Source of the DNA: [Clostridium] symbiosum
GTDB lineage: Bacteria; Bacillota; Clostridia; Lachnospirales; Lachnospiraceae
Reading direction: 5' to 3'
NCBI GenBank assembly: GCA_036419695.1
Contig: CP143946.1
Location: 4,768,001-4,832,000, forward strand
DNA length: 64,000 nt
How positions within the stretch are numbered: position 1 is the stretch's first letter; each line of letters begins with the position of its first letter. The notes under the pieces were generated by a model. It searched no databases, was not told the DNA's origin, and worked only from the letters and a program-made list of their open reading frames with translations. Shown piece after piece: positions 25,309 through 33,830 of the stretch. A program made the translations under genes and the position numbers.

Positions 25309-25390
25309 CCATAATCAGCTCCCCATTCTGCAATTAACAATACAGATATGGACACTCGGCGCGATTTGGGCCGATTTCACTTCTTCCCTG

Positions 25391-25906
25391 TTATTCTTTA
25401 TAAAAACTCATACGGCATGTGGGACATCCATTTGCAATTGTATCCGTTAGTTCAAAGCCAAGTCCCATCCCCTTCGCCATGTTTCTGTCTCCTTCCATGG
25501 CCATATCACACAGCTTCATACAGGTTTCGTCATCATAGCCTAAGTCCTGCCAGGATTTTAAGAGCGGGCAGAAATGATATTCTATATCTACTTTCGCCTC
25601 TCCTTCCGGCGTTACCTCGGCCTCAAAGGCATTTACCGCAACCGGTGAACCAAATGCCTGGGCAAATTTCTCCATGTCCAGGGAACCATTACCGTCGTCC
25701 AGTGCTTTTTTAATATCGGCTCCCTGATTCTGTCCGTATCTTCTGACTGCTCTGCGGATAATCTCTTCCCCCTCCTCTCCTATACCGGCTTTGCACGCCT
25801 CCTCATAAATCAGCGCCATCCAGCAGGCTCTTGTACCTACGGCTCCCCTCAGGATATTAGCCTTCTCATCGTCCAGAATTGATGCTTTGTTTGTAATGCT
25901 GCTCAT
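25391..25906 (-). CDS. L-2-amino-thiazoline-4-carboxylate hydrolase family protein
   Basis: This 171-residue protein is of the ATC-hydrolase family, whose founding members open 2-amino-thiazoline-4-carboxylate on the way to L-cysteine. The C-terminal half shows the family pattern FCPLLKSWQDLGYDDETCMKLCDMAM, and ends ANGCPTCRMSFYKE, with conserved Cys. The ATG at 25906 follows AGGAGG, and an ATG six codons upstream overlaps the SD. It lies 43 bp after a cysteine-desulfidase-like gene on the same transcript, which supports a thiazoline-to-cysteine-to-sulfide route. Confidence 0.82.
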   Translation of the reverse strand: MSSITNKASILDDEKANILRGAVGTRACWMALIYEEACKAGIGEEGEEIIRRAVRRYGQNQGADIKKALDDGNGSLDMEKFAQAFGSPVAVNAFEAEVTPEGEAKVDIEYHFCPLLKSWQDLGYDDETCMKLCDMAMEGDRNMAKGMGLGFELTDTIANGCPTCRMSFYKE

Positions 25907-25949
25907 AGTTTCTTTCCTCCTCATAGAATTTGTTTACTTCTCTGTTTCG

Positions 25950-27290
25950 TCATGACACTTTCGCCGGTCTGCCGCTTACGGCTGTGACAGATGCATTTTC
26001 ACCGGCGGCCATACTCTCTTTACTGAGCATAATGGAGATAATATTCATATCCACCCCGGACATCCCCTCCCGTGAAAGGCGGGCCACATTCCGGATCGTC
26101 TCCTCCACACGGCAGCTTATAATTCCGTCCGTCTGCCTTATGATACTTCCCTCTATTGCAAGGCTTGCTGCCAGAACAGCCTCCCCCGCGCAGTTTCCCA
26201 GCTTCAGCGCACATCCGTCTTTTGCCCCGTCGCAGAGCATCCCCGATACACTTCCAAGCATGTTCTGGATGGCTCCCTCTATCTGTTCCCGGCTTCCGCC
26301 CATCAGCCACACAACGGCTCCTGCTCCGGCCGCACCCGAAAGAGTGGCTCCGCAAATGGGCGAGAGACGGCCGACATGGTATTTAATGCGGATTGTAAGC
26401 AGAATACTCATCATGACGCTCCGAAGCATTTTCTCTTCTCCGCAGCCCAGATATTCTGCCGCCGACGCCGGAAGTAAAATAGCCTCAAACCCCTGGTTCC
26501 CGCTGCCCAGCACGGTCATGGCGGAGAGCGGGGCTCCTCCCATCCGGCAGTCACAGGCGGCAGCTACATTCATTTTAACGAAGCTTGCCAAATCGTCCGG
26601 GAGCACACCCTTTTTCACCATTCCGCGTATTTTTTTTCCAATATTCAGTCCATAACTCCGGCTGAGTCCCATCTGTGCCGCGAGACGGTTCATCTCAATA
26701 CCTTCTTTTAAAAAAGCGATTTCCCCAACCGGTATTTTCTCACAGATATCAACCAAATCGCATATGGACGACTCAGTTATCCACACTTCTCCTCCATATG
26801 AGTCCACATTGTGGCCATTCCTCCGGTCCAGCAGAATCTTACCGTCTTTTTCTATGTAGACCAGATTGTCATGTCTGTCCAGCGTAATGGTCCGTACTGC
26901 CTCCTGCCCGGCGCTTGCCGTCACTTCGATATAAAACCGGTTATCCGGCTCCACTTCCAATGTGATAATACCATGTTTCAGCATTTTTTCAGCCTCTTCG
27001 GTCAGCTCCGCCGTAACCCGTGAGAATAATTCCATCGTGTTGTCCCTTCCCGCCAGCAGCGCTCCCAGAGCTGCCGCCAGAGGGATACCCGCTTTATCCG
27101 TATTGGGAATTTTCACACAGAATGCGTTTTTAAAAATATTGGAACTCAGCTTCAGATGTATTTTCGCTGCCGGCAAATTTAGTCTGCCGCATGTATTGGA
27201 CACAGCAAGACCAATCGCGGCCGGTTCCGTGCACCCCATCCCCGGTTTCATCTCCGACTGAATCAACCTGATAATCGCTTCCTGATCCAT
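25950..27290 (-). CDS. CdsB/UPF0597-type L-cysteine desulfidase (serine dehydratase alpha-like)
   Basis: This is a protein of about 446 residues related to iron-sulfur L-serine dehydratase alpha subunits and to L-cysteine desulfidases, which release sulfide, ammonia and pyruvate. GMGCTEPAAIGLA near the N-terminus, the Cys-containing GCGEEKM, and CDGAKDGCALKLGNCAGEA carry the cluster-type Cys. The start at 27290 follows AAGGAGG, and a longer upstream frame lacks an SD. It is the first gene after a near-perfect sigma-54 promoter, so it should be switched on by the PAS-AAA regulator encoded just upstream. Confidence 0.87.
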   Translation of the reverse strand: MDQEAIIRLIQSEMKPGMGCTEPAAIGLAVSNTCGRLNLPAAKIHLKLSSNIFKNAFCVKIPNTDKAGIPLAAALGALLAGRDNTMELFSRVTAELTEEAEKMLKHGIITLEVEPDNRFYIEVTASAGQEAVRTITLDRHDNLVYIEKDGKILLDRRNGHNVDSYGGEVWITESSICDLVDICEKIPVGEIAFLKEGIEMNRLAAQMGLSRSYGLNIGKKIRGMVKKGVLPDDLASFVKMNVAAACDCRMGGAPLSAMTVLGSGNQGFEAILLPASAAEYLGCGEEKMLRSVMMSILLTIRIKYHVGRLSPICGATLSGAAGAGAVVWLMGGSREQIEGAIQNMLGSVSGMLCDGAKDGCALKLGNCAGEAVLAASLAIEGSIIRQTDGIISCRVEETIRNVARLSREGMSGVDMNIISIMLSKESMAAGENASVTAVSGRPAKVS

Positions 27291-27330
27291 TGCTCCATTT
27301 CCTCCTTTCTCCTTATCTGCCCTATATATA

Positions 27331-27348
27331 AGCAACCTCCGTGCCACT
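27331..27348 (-). promoter_or_regulatory. Sigma-54 (-24/-12) promoter of the cysteine desulfidase operon
   Basis: The minus strand reads TGGCACG-GAGG-TTGCT, an almost perfect match to the sigma-54 consensus (TGGCAC at 27341-27346, TTGC at 27332-27335). It lies about 45 bp upstream of the start codon. Confidence 0.93.
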
Positions 27349-27481
27349 TTTCCGTATACCATGGTTTTAAGCGGAAAAATCTGTAAAATAAAGTCCCAGT
27401 CTCTCTTTTTTGAATTGACTTTACCTGTTTTTATCTGTTATCCTCCTCTTTTCCAGTCTCTTCCTGCATTTTTGAGTACAA

Positions 27482-27508
27482 AAAAAGACCTTATCAAAAG
27501 GTCTTTTT
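27482..27508 (-). terminator. Terminator of the PAS-AAA regulator gene
   Basis: AAAAAGACCTT pairs perfectly with AAGGTCTTTTT across a 5-nt loop. It lies between the regulator stop and the sigma-54 promoter, isolating the downstream operon from readthrough. Confidence 0.9.
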
Positions 27509-27590
27509 CTGGTATCTGCCCTAAAAATGTCCAGGAAATCATCTTCTACAGGATGATAGTATGGAATCGCCTGCAGCTCTCTCTTAATAA

Positions 27591-27626
27591 GTAAAATATT
27601 CTTTACCTATGTAAAATATATTTTAC
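27591..27626. promoter_or_regulatory. Paired enhancer sites for the PAS-AAA regulator
   Basis: The perfect palindrome GTAAAATATATTTTAC (27611-27626) and the near-palindrome GTAAAATATTCTTTAC (27591-27606) start 20 bp apart, about two helical turns. They lie immediately after the regulator stop and about 260 bp upstream of the sigma-54 promoter, a typical enhancer arrangement. Confidence 0.8.
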
Positions 27627-27629
27627 TCA

Positions 27630-29387
27630 CTATGTATCATATTTTTTACACATTTCCAGACGCCGCATGCGGTGATACAGATTCTGCCGGGAAATTCCTA
27701 ATTTCTCTGCCGCCTTCTTCTGATTGCCTCCGTTCCGAAGAAGCGCTGTCTCAATCAGCTCCCTTTCATATGTCTGCAGACTGTCGGAAAGACTTACGCA
27801 ATCACTGCTTACACTTCCTCCTGCTCTCATAGCCGGCCCGCCTCCCGCTATCATGGCGTGTTCCACTGTTACGGCGGCTTCTTCGGCGGTTTCAAACTGT
27901 CCCTGGAGATGGCGCGGCAGATCCGAAAGCTTCAGCTCACTTTCTTCCGCCCTGATCATCATGTTCTCAATCACATAATCCAGTTCCCGAACATTGCCGG
28001 GCCAGTCATACGCCAGAAGGAGACGCTCCATTTCAGGAGAAACAGCCTTAATATCTTTATAAAAAACCTTATTATATTTGCCGATAAAATACCGGGCCAT
28101 TGCCAGTATGTCCTGCGGTCTCTCCCGCAGCGGCGGGATGTACAGCGACAGGGGCGCAATTCTGTAAAACAGATCGCTTCTCATCTTGCCGGTATCCATG
28201 AGTACTCTGGGGTCCTCGTTGATTGCACTGACAATCCGGCAGTTGATCGGATACATTTTATGTCCTCCGACCCTCATGGCTTTTCTTTCCTGCAGTACAC
28301 GCAGCAGTTTCGTCTGCATGGAAACCTGCATGGAGTTCAATTCATCCAGAAACAGCGTACCGTTCTTCGCCAGCTCAAACAGGCCTTCCGAGTCCACCGC
28401 GCCGGTATAGGCTCCCCTGACCGTTCCGAACAGGATGCTTTCCAGGAGATTCTCCGGTATTGCCGCGCAGTTCACCGGTATAAACGGTTCCTTTCCTCTC
28501 TTACTGAAATTATGGATGCTCTGGGCAAAAACTTCTTTTCCGGTCCCGGTCTCGCCAACTATCAGGAGATTACGGTCCACCCCGGCAATTGTCTGGGCAT
28601 CCCGGATGGTATCCACCAGAGCTTTGCTCTCCCCGACAATATCCAGAAAAGAATAGGAGGTGTCATTCTCCTCCTTGTGTTTTTCATCCTTCAAATCCCT
28701 CATACGCATACGGCGCTTCAGCTCCGTAATTTCACGGAGCGTCTCCTGCGCCTTCCTGTCATCCTGGATAATCGTATATGCCAGTATATTTTTTCCACGG
28801 TAAGCAAAGGGGTAGGTGCTGTACATCAGGGGACGATAAACATAATTCTTCGCCCTGGCAGGATTGTCACTATATTTGTCTATGATCGGAACTCCGGTCT
28901 CAATGACATCCCTGTGCTCATGCTCATCCTCCGTTCGGTAATTGTAAAAATCGGCCAGAGAACGGTGGTAAAGCTGCTCCCGGCTCATCCCGTAGTACTG
29001 GGCGGCCATCTTGCTGACGATCACGATTTCACCCTTTGCGTTGGTTCCCATGACATCAAGTTTTTCGACGATCTCTTTATAACATTCACGTTGGATTCTG
29101 GGATTGTCAAAGCTGGTCAGGTTATCCAGAAAATAAATCATACCGCCTTCCCATTCCTCCGTCCCACAGCCATAAGTATCTCCCCACGGTGACTGGAGAA
29201 ACTCTCCTCCGTCCTCGTGTTTCTGTGAGACAAAACAGGAGCCGAATTTCTTTCCAACCCATTCATCCAGCTTTGCGGCTTTCTCCGCATACTGATTCAC
29301 CCAGAGTATTTTTTCCCCATGGTCGGTAATGATGACTTCCTGTTCCATGCGGTCTAAAACATTCTTCAGTGTACTGATACTCTCCAT
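27630..29387 (-). CDS. PAS-domain sigma-54-dependent transcriptional activator
   Basis: This is a 585-residue activator. The N-terminal PAS-like sensing region (about 10-215) is followed by an AAA+ domain with Walker A GETGTGKE (278-285), GAYTGA (325-330, an accepted sigma-54 contact variant) and TLFLDELNSM. A linker leads to a C-terminal Fis-type helix-turn-helix (NQKKAAEKLGISRQNLYHRMR). No receiver domain is present, so it should respond to a bound ligand rather than to phosphorylation. The target is very probably the cysteine desulfidase operon immediately downstream. Confidence 0.94.
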   Translation of the reverse strand: MESISTLKNVLDRMEQEVIITDHGEKILWVNQYAEKAAKLDEWVGKKFGSCFVSQKHEDGGEFLQSPWGDTYGCGTEEWEGGMIYFLDNLTSFDNPRIQRECYKEIVEKLDVMGTNAKGEIVIVSKMAAQYYGMSREQLYHRSLADFYNYRTEDEHEHRDVIETGVPIIDKYSDNPARAKNYVYRPLMYSTYPFAYRGKNILAYTIIQDDRKAQETLREITELKRRMRMRDLKDEKHKEENDTSYSFLDIVGESKALVDTIRDAQTIAGVDRNLLIVGETGTGKEVFAQSIHNFSKRGKEPFIPVNCAAIPENLLESILFGTVRGAYTGAVDSEGLFELAKNGTLFLDELNSMQVSMQTKLLRVLQERKAMRVGGHKMYPINCRIVSAINEDPRVLMDTGKMRSDLFYRIAPLSLYIPPLRERPQDILAMARYFIGKYNKVFYKDIKAVSPEMERLLLAYDWPGNVRELDYVIENMMIRAEESELKLSDLPRHLQGQFETAEEAAVTVEHAMIAGGGPAMRAGGSVSSDCVSLSDSLQTYERELIETALLRNGGNQKKAAEKLGISRQNLYHRMRRLEMCKKYDT

Positions 29388-29441
29388 GGTAATTTTCCCA
29401 CTCCCCGGCGGATGGCTGAGTAAAGAGCAAAAAGCGCCGTT

Positions 29442-30497
29442 TTACTGCATCTTTCCGTCTCCGCCTATTGTATAGCCGTCTATCACTGTGTTCACAGCCA
29501 TGCTGCCATCCTCATAAAAATAGTACCACTCGGAAGGCGAGAGCTGATACCAGCCGACAGCCATGGCTCCAGTGGAATCCGTATAATACCATTTGTCGTT
29601 CAGGTTAAGCCAGCCAGTCAGCATCCTGCATTCTGCGTCCATGTAGTACCACTTGCCGTTGATTAAGCGCCAGCCGGTAACCGCATAGCCGTTCTCATCA
29701 AAGTAATACCAGGTGCCCAGAACGTAGCGCCAGCCGTTTACCGCCTCAACGCCGTTCTCATCGGTATACCGGCGTCCGATGCGGTCCTGACGCCAGCGGC
29801 CTCCCACTTCTCCCAGGTTATCCACGAATGAATCCTCTGATGTCACATAGTCTCCACTTCGTCTGTAGTTTGCGTCATTGCTGTTCTTTGAGGTGGCTCT
29901 CACCTCATAGAAATAGTTTGCTTCTTTGGTGATATACTCCGTCAGATCAACGTTTGTCCCTTCCAGCGTCAGTGTCGTCACATACTCGTCATCGCCCCGG
30001 TACAGCCTGAGCTGATATGCCGTAGCGTACTTTACTTTCTTCCAAACCGCCTTCGTCTTCGTCAAATCGCTCCATCCGGCTTTCTCCGTCTGTCCGAGCT
30101 GCACAACCGGATAATACGTCGCTTTCACGACCAGGTTGCCCTCCTCGTTCCTCTTGGCGGAAACAAAATCTGCGCCGCTGATGGTGCTCTTCTTAGAAGA
30201 GTAGGATCCATTAAATGATCTCCCGCTTCCCGGAACCAGGGTAACCGTTGCCGTCACTTTCGAGCCTGGGCTCCACTTGTTAAGCTCCTTGCTCCAGGAC
30301 ACATCTTCAACTTCATAACCGCTTCCGGCCGTCAGGGTAGGCTCCAGAATCTCTCCGCCGTCGCTGTCGTAGTTATTCTTGAACGTCACTCTGATGTTGG
30401 CAATCGTTGTATCCGCATATGCTGTAAAAGCGCTGCCCGCTATGATCAGCGCCGCCGCAAAACCGATCCATAATCCCCTTGTTCTTCTCTTGAACAT
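29442..30497 (-). CDS. Secreted cell-wall-binding repeat protein A
   Basis: This 351-residue exported protein has a signal peptide (MFKRRTRG, hydrophobic core, cleavage near AYA-DT). It has an N-terminal all-beta region (about 30-125) and a fibronectin-III-like region (about 135-210, with AVWKKVKYATAYQLRLYRG). The C-terminus is a run of CW_binding_1/choline-binding repeats (GWRLINGKWYYMDAECRM and similar, about 250-350). It probably sits non-covalently on wall polymers. It is a tandem paralogue of the next gene; the ligand is unknown. Confidence 0.9.
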   Translation of the reverse strand: MFKRRTRGLWIGFAAALIIAGSAFTAYADTTIANIRVTFKNNYDSDGGEILEPTLTAGSGYEVEDVSWSKELNKWSPGSKVTATVTLVPGSGRSFNGSYSSKKSTISGADFVSAKRNEEGNLVVKATYYPVVQLGQTEKAGWSDLTKTKAVWKKVKYATAYQLRLYRGDDEYVTTLTLEGTNVDLTEYITKEANYFYEVRATSKNSNDANYRRSGDYVTSEDSFVDNLGEVGGRWRQDRIGRRYTDENGVEAVNGWRYVLGTWYYFDENGYAVTGWRLINGKWYYMDAECRMLTGWLNLNDKWYYTDSTGAMAVGWYQLSPSEWYYFYEDGSMAVNTVIDGYTIGGDGKMQ

Positions 30498-30595
30498 ACC
30501 AATACCTCTCTTCTTACATTTTGATGCAGCCGGCCAGAACCTCCATCGTTGCCTCTCCGTGCAATATTCCTCTCTGAACGGTCACAGTTTACATG

Positions 30596-31852
30596 CTATC
30601 TGCGCCATACTCCGTCCGCTCCCACATAAAAGGTGCTGATCGTAGTGTTTACAGCCATACTTCCGTCTCCCGGATAGAAATAATACCAGTTTCCCCCTAC
30701 CTGGGTCCATCCCTCACACATTACGCCGTTCTCGCCCAGATAATATCTCTTGCCGTTGCTGTCCAGCCACTGGTTCTTGAACATCGCTCCTTCGGTTCCG
30801 TCCGGCCCCGGATTTAGGTAATACCAGCCGTTGGTTGCCTGTACCCAGCCCTTTCTCATTGCGCCGTTATTGTCCAGGTAATACCAATTGCCGTTCTTCT
30901 CCTGCCATCCGGTCAGCATCCATCCGTCCTTGTCGAACAGATACCAGATATTGTTGATAAACAGCCATGAATCCTTCTGATAAGTGCCGTCGGGATAGCG
31001 GTACCACCAGCGGCTTCCGTCCTGAATCCAGCCGACCTGGGATGTGGAATTGTTTGCCGCACTGTTCGTATTATTATAATCGATTTTACCCGAACCGTCT
31101 GAAACCGATTCTTTGGCGACATAGATCTCATCGGATTCCGTCCAGTCGCTGCTGTCCGCATAATCCTTCTGATTGTCACTCGACGGCGTGGAACGCACCT
31201 TGAAGGAATACGTTCCCGCACTTGTCATGTACGGATAAAAATTGATCGTTGTGCCTTTATATGCTTTCACCTTGTATATGGCGCTGTTTCCTTTGTAGAG
31301 GGTAACGTCATAGGCATCCACGCCGCTCACCTTATCCCACTTTGCATGTCCTAATTGGTTCTGTTTCCACTCGGCCTCATCGGGAGCCTCGTATTCGCCC
31401 TTCACCGGCTTTGTCTTCACCGTCACAATCAGGGTATCATAGCCTTTTCTCGACGCGGAAACGAAAGTTCCGCCCTTGACCGTTACATTGCTGGCTTTGT
31501 AGGTTCCAACGAATCCGTAAGTATCCGGATCCTCCGCCTCCAGCCATACTTTAAGCGTATAGGTACTTCCAATCTTTACATCTTTTGATGTGGAACTGAC
31601 CCACTGCGCCTCACTTGCCACATATCTGTCGTTGCCGGCACGCACGTTAAACCCGCTGTCCTTCCCTGCTTCCAGATCCGGAAGACTCTCTCCGGCGTCC
31701 AGATTCAGATCCAGGGTAATAGAAACTTTACTGATTGTCTTTCTGGATGAAGCAGCATAGGAAACGGCTGCTCCTCCGAATACCATACAGGCTGCCATAC
31801 ATATGGAAACAAGCGGACCAATCCACCTGCGTTTTTTTTTCATCTTCCTCAT
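30596..31852 (-). CDS. Secreted cell-wall-binding repeat protein B
   Basis: This 418-residue paralogue of protein A has the same architecture: signal peptide (cleavage near SYA-AS), a beta domain opening KTISKVSITLDLNLDAGE, and an Fn3-like domain (AKWDKVSGVDAYDVTLYKG). An Asn/Ser-rich linker and about six choline-binding-type repeats (WYYLDNNGAMRKGW and variants) follow. The promoter at 31907-31935 probably serves both genes, since the 98-bp gap to gene A shows no clear promoter. The pair lies in the insertion that separates rplQ from ecfA1. Confidence 0.9.
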   Translation of the reverse strand: MRKMKKKRRWIGPLVSICMAACMVFGGAAVSYAASSRKTISKVSITLDLNLDAGESLPDLEAGKDSGFNVRAGNDRYVASEAQWVSSTSKDVKIGSTYTLKVWLEAEDPDTYGFVGTYKASNVTVKGGTFVSASRKGYDTLIVTVKTKPVKGEYEAPDEAEWKQNQLGHAKWDKVSGVDAYDVTLYKGNSAIYKVKAYKGTTINFYPYMTSAGTYSFKVRSTPSSDNQKDYADSSDWTESDEIYVAKESVSDGSGKIDYNNTNSAANNSTSQVGWIQDGSRWWYRYPDGTYQKDSWLFINNIWYLFDKDGWMLTGWQEKNGNWYYLDNNGAMRKGWVQATNGWYYLNPGPDGTEGAMFKNQWLDSNGKRYYLGENGVMCEGWTQVGGNWYYFYPGDGSMAVNTTISTFYVGADGVWRR

Positions 31853-31906
31853 CCTCTCCGGCGGAAAACTTTCTATTGCTGAATTTTCCGCTATTTTTAT
31901 GATTTT

Positions 31907-31935
31907 ATTATAAAGCGTTCCTCTATGACAGTCAA
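31907..31935 (-). promoter_or_regulatory. Sigma-A promoter of the cell-wall-binding pair
   Basis: TTGACT (31930-31935) and TATAAT (31907-31912) are 17 bp apart on the minus strand, about 55 bp upstream of gene B. Confidence 0.85.
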
Positions 31936-31966
31936 CTTACGATATTCTTGCGAAGAAGGGTGAATG

Positions 31967-32001
31967 AAAAAAGGCACTCCCAAAGCGGGAATGCCTTTTT
32001 T
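31967..32001 (-). terminator. Terminator of the ribosomal super-operon after rplQ
   Basis: AAAAAAGGCA-TCCC pairs with GGGA-TGCCTTTTTT (one mismatch) around a 5-nt loop, with T-runs on the minus strand. It lies about 20 bp past the rplQ stop. A strong terminator here explains why ecfA1 needs its own promoter. Confidence 0.92.
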
Positions 32002-32023
32002 CATAATCGATTCGGATATAAGA

Positions 32024-32560
32024 TTAAACAAGCTCTAATAAAACTTCCATAGCGCCGTCGCCCTTACGCTGGCCGATTTTAACGATTCTTGTGTATCCAC
32101 CGTTACGGTTAACGTATTTAGGAGCAATCTCATCAAAGAGTTTTGCCGGCATATCTACGGATTTTGTGTTTTTCTTTCTGCCTGCTTTTGCAGTAGGAAC
32201 TTCTGTGATATCATAGAAAACTTTTAACATCTGTCTTCTTGCATGAAGTCTGGATGGTTTGTCTTTCTTGATTTCTTTCTCTACTTCGTCGTAAACGGTT
32301 ACTTTCTTGCCGTCAACAACTTCCTTTACCCTCTTGCCGTCTTTGTCTTTGCGCGCAACTTTTGCAGTAACCTTAACGGTTTCGAAGTTATCTTTTTCCT
32401 TAACTGCCATTGCAATTAAGCCCTCGGCGATTTTCTTTACTTCTTTCGCTCTTGCTTCAGTTGTAACGATTTTGCCGTGGTATAACAGATTGGTAACCTG
32501 GTTTCTAAGTAATGCTTTTCTCTGGCTGGAAGTTTTTCCCAGCTTTCTATATCCTGCCAT
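32024..32560 (-). CDS. rplQ: 50S ribosomal protein L17 with internal insertion
   Basis: L17 is a late-assembling protein near the tunnel exit. The protein has 178 residues from the ATG at 32560 (SD GGAGG), with AGYRKLGKTSSQRKALLRN at the start, LHARRQMLKVFYDI and a GGYTRIVKIGQRKGDGAME end. Usual bacterial L17 has about 120 residues; the extra ~45 form a Lys/Asp-rich segment before LHARRQ. It is the last gene of the alpha operon. Confidence 0.96.
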   Translation of the reverse strand: MAGYRKLGKTSSQRKALLRNQVTNLLYHGKIVTTEARAKEVKKIAEGLIAMAVKEKDNFETVKVTAKVARKDKDGKRVKEVVDGKKVTVYDEVEKEIKKDKPSRLHARRQMLKVFYDITEVPTAKAGRKKNTKSVDMPAKLFDEIAPKYVNRNGGYTRIVKIGQRKGDGAMEVLLELV

Positions 32561-32703
32561 GTTTGAATCCTCCATTATTGTGGAAGCCGGCGTCCATGCT
32601 TCTTCGGACTTACTGTCCGCCTGACTTATATTTTGTAAGCGCCCGGCTGTGCCTTTTGGTCTTACCTGCCAGGTGCTCCATGCTTTCTTCTAAACGATAC
32701 GGA

Positions 32704-33666
32704 TTAAGCCTCTTCGCTCGGGTTGAGCTGTAAGCCTAATTCTTTTAATTTGGCAAGTACCTCTTCCAATGACTTGCGGCCCAGGTTTCTGACCTTCATC
32801 ATATCTTCCGGAGTCCTGTTGCACAGTTCCTCCACGGTATTGATACCTGCTCTCTTTAAACAGTTGTATGAACGTACGGATAATTCCAGTTCATCAATGT
32901 TCATCTCAAGCACTTTCTCTTTTTCATTGTCTTCCTTCTCTACCATAACCTCTGCGGTTCTGGCATTCTCGGAAAGGTCAATGAACAGATTTAAATGCTC
33001 GCTGAGAACCTTAGCTGCCAGGCTGACTGCCTCATCAGGAGCAAGAGTTCCGTTTGTAAACACATCCAGTGTCAGTTTATCGAAGTCGGTAACCTGGCCT
33101 ACACGGGTATTCTCAACGGTCATATTGACACGCTCTACCGGTGTATAGATGGAATCCACGGCGATCATTCCGATTGGAAGTTCGTCGTTCTTATTCTTGT
33201 CTGCGCTGATGTAGCCGTGGCCCTTGGTGATGTTCAGTTCCATATAGAACTTACTGTCCGTACCGCCGCTCAATGTGGCAATTACCTGCTCAGGATTTAA
33301 AATCTCAATGTCAGAATCAACCTGGATATCAGCGGCCGTTACAACGCCTTCTCCTTCGAACTCGATATAAGCTGTCTTCGGCTCATTCGTTTCGCTCAGA
33401 TTCTTAATTGCCAAACTTTTGATGTTCATAATAATCTCAGTTACATCTTCCTTTACACCGGGAATCGAACTGAATTCATGCAAAACGCCATCGATTTTCA
33501 CTTGACTTACTGCTGCGCCAGGCAAAGAAGAGAGCATAATTCTTCTTAAAGAATTTCCTAAAGTAGTTCCATATCCTCTTTCGAGTGGTTCAACTACAAA
33601 CTTGCCGTATCTTTTGTCTTCTGAAATCTCAGCAATTTCAATTTTCGGTTTTTCAAAATCGAACAC
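32704..33666 (-). CDS. rpoA: RNA polymerase alpha subunit
   Basis: The alpha dimer nucleates RNA polymerase assembly, and its C-terminal domain binds UP elements and activators. The 320-residue protein has the N-terminal assembly domain (RYGKFVVEPLERGYGTTLGNSLRRIMLSSLPGAA), an acidic linker near 230-245, and the CTD with LELSVRSYNCLKRAGINTVEEL and RNLGRKSLEEV. It lies between rpsD and rplQ. Confidence 0.98.
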   Translation of the reverse strand: MFDFEKPKIEIAEISEDKRYGKFVVEPLERGYGTTLGNSLRRIMLSSLPGAAVSQVKIDGVLHEFSSIPGVKEDVTEIIMNIKSLAIKNLSETNEPKTAYIEFEGEGVVTAADIQVDSDIEILNPEQVIATLSGGTDSKFYMELNITKGHGYISADKNKNDELPIGMIAVDSIYTPVERVNMTVENTRVGQVTDFDKLTLDVFTNGTLAPDEAVSLAAKVLSEHLNLFIDLSENARTAEVMVEKEDNEKEKVLEMNIDELELSVRSYNCLKRAGINTVEELCNRTPEDMMKVRNLGRKSLEEVLAKLKELGLQLNPSEEA

Positions 33667-33776
33667 TATAGCCCCTCCTTTTGGGAACTTTTATTGAGGG
33701 TCTGCCATACTCCATAAGCTAAGAGAAGATAATTTGTTATATGTCTGCCGAATGCAGAACCATAAACAATATTGCC

Positions 33777-33804
33777 GCTGTACGGCCCCGAAGGACCGTA
33801 CAGC
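33777..33804 (-). promoter_or_regulatory. Hairpin between rpsD and rpoA
   Basis: A perfect 9-bp stem (GCTGTACGG / CCGTACAGC) around a 10-nt loop lies 27 nt past the rpsD stop, with no full T-run after it. It could attenuate transcription or protect the rpsD message end, so that rpoA output is set separately. Confidence 0.55.
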
Positions 33805-33830
33805 AACAATGATTTTTAGTCAGCTCTTAA

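Noticed and set aside
27858..29192. 444-codon plus-strand frame opposite the PAS-AAA regulator
   Set aside because: The minus-strand gene has Walker motifs, GAYTGA and a Fis helix-turn-helix; the plus-strand product resembles nothing.
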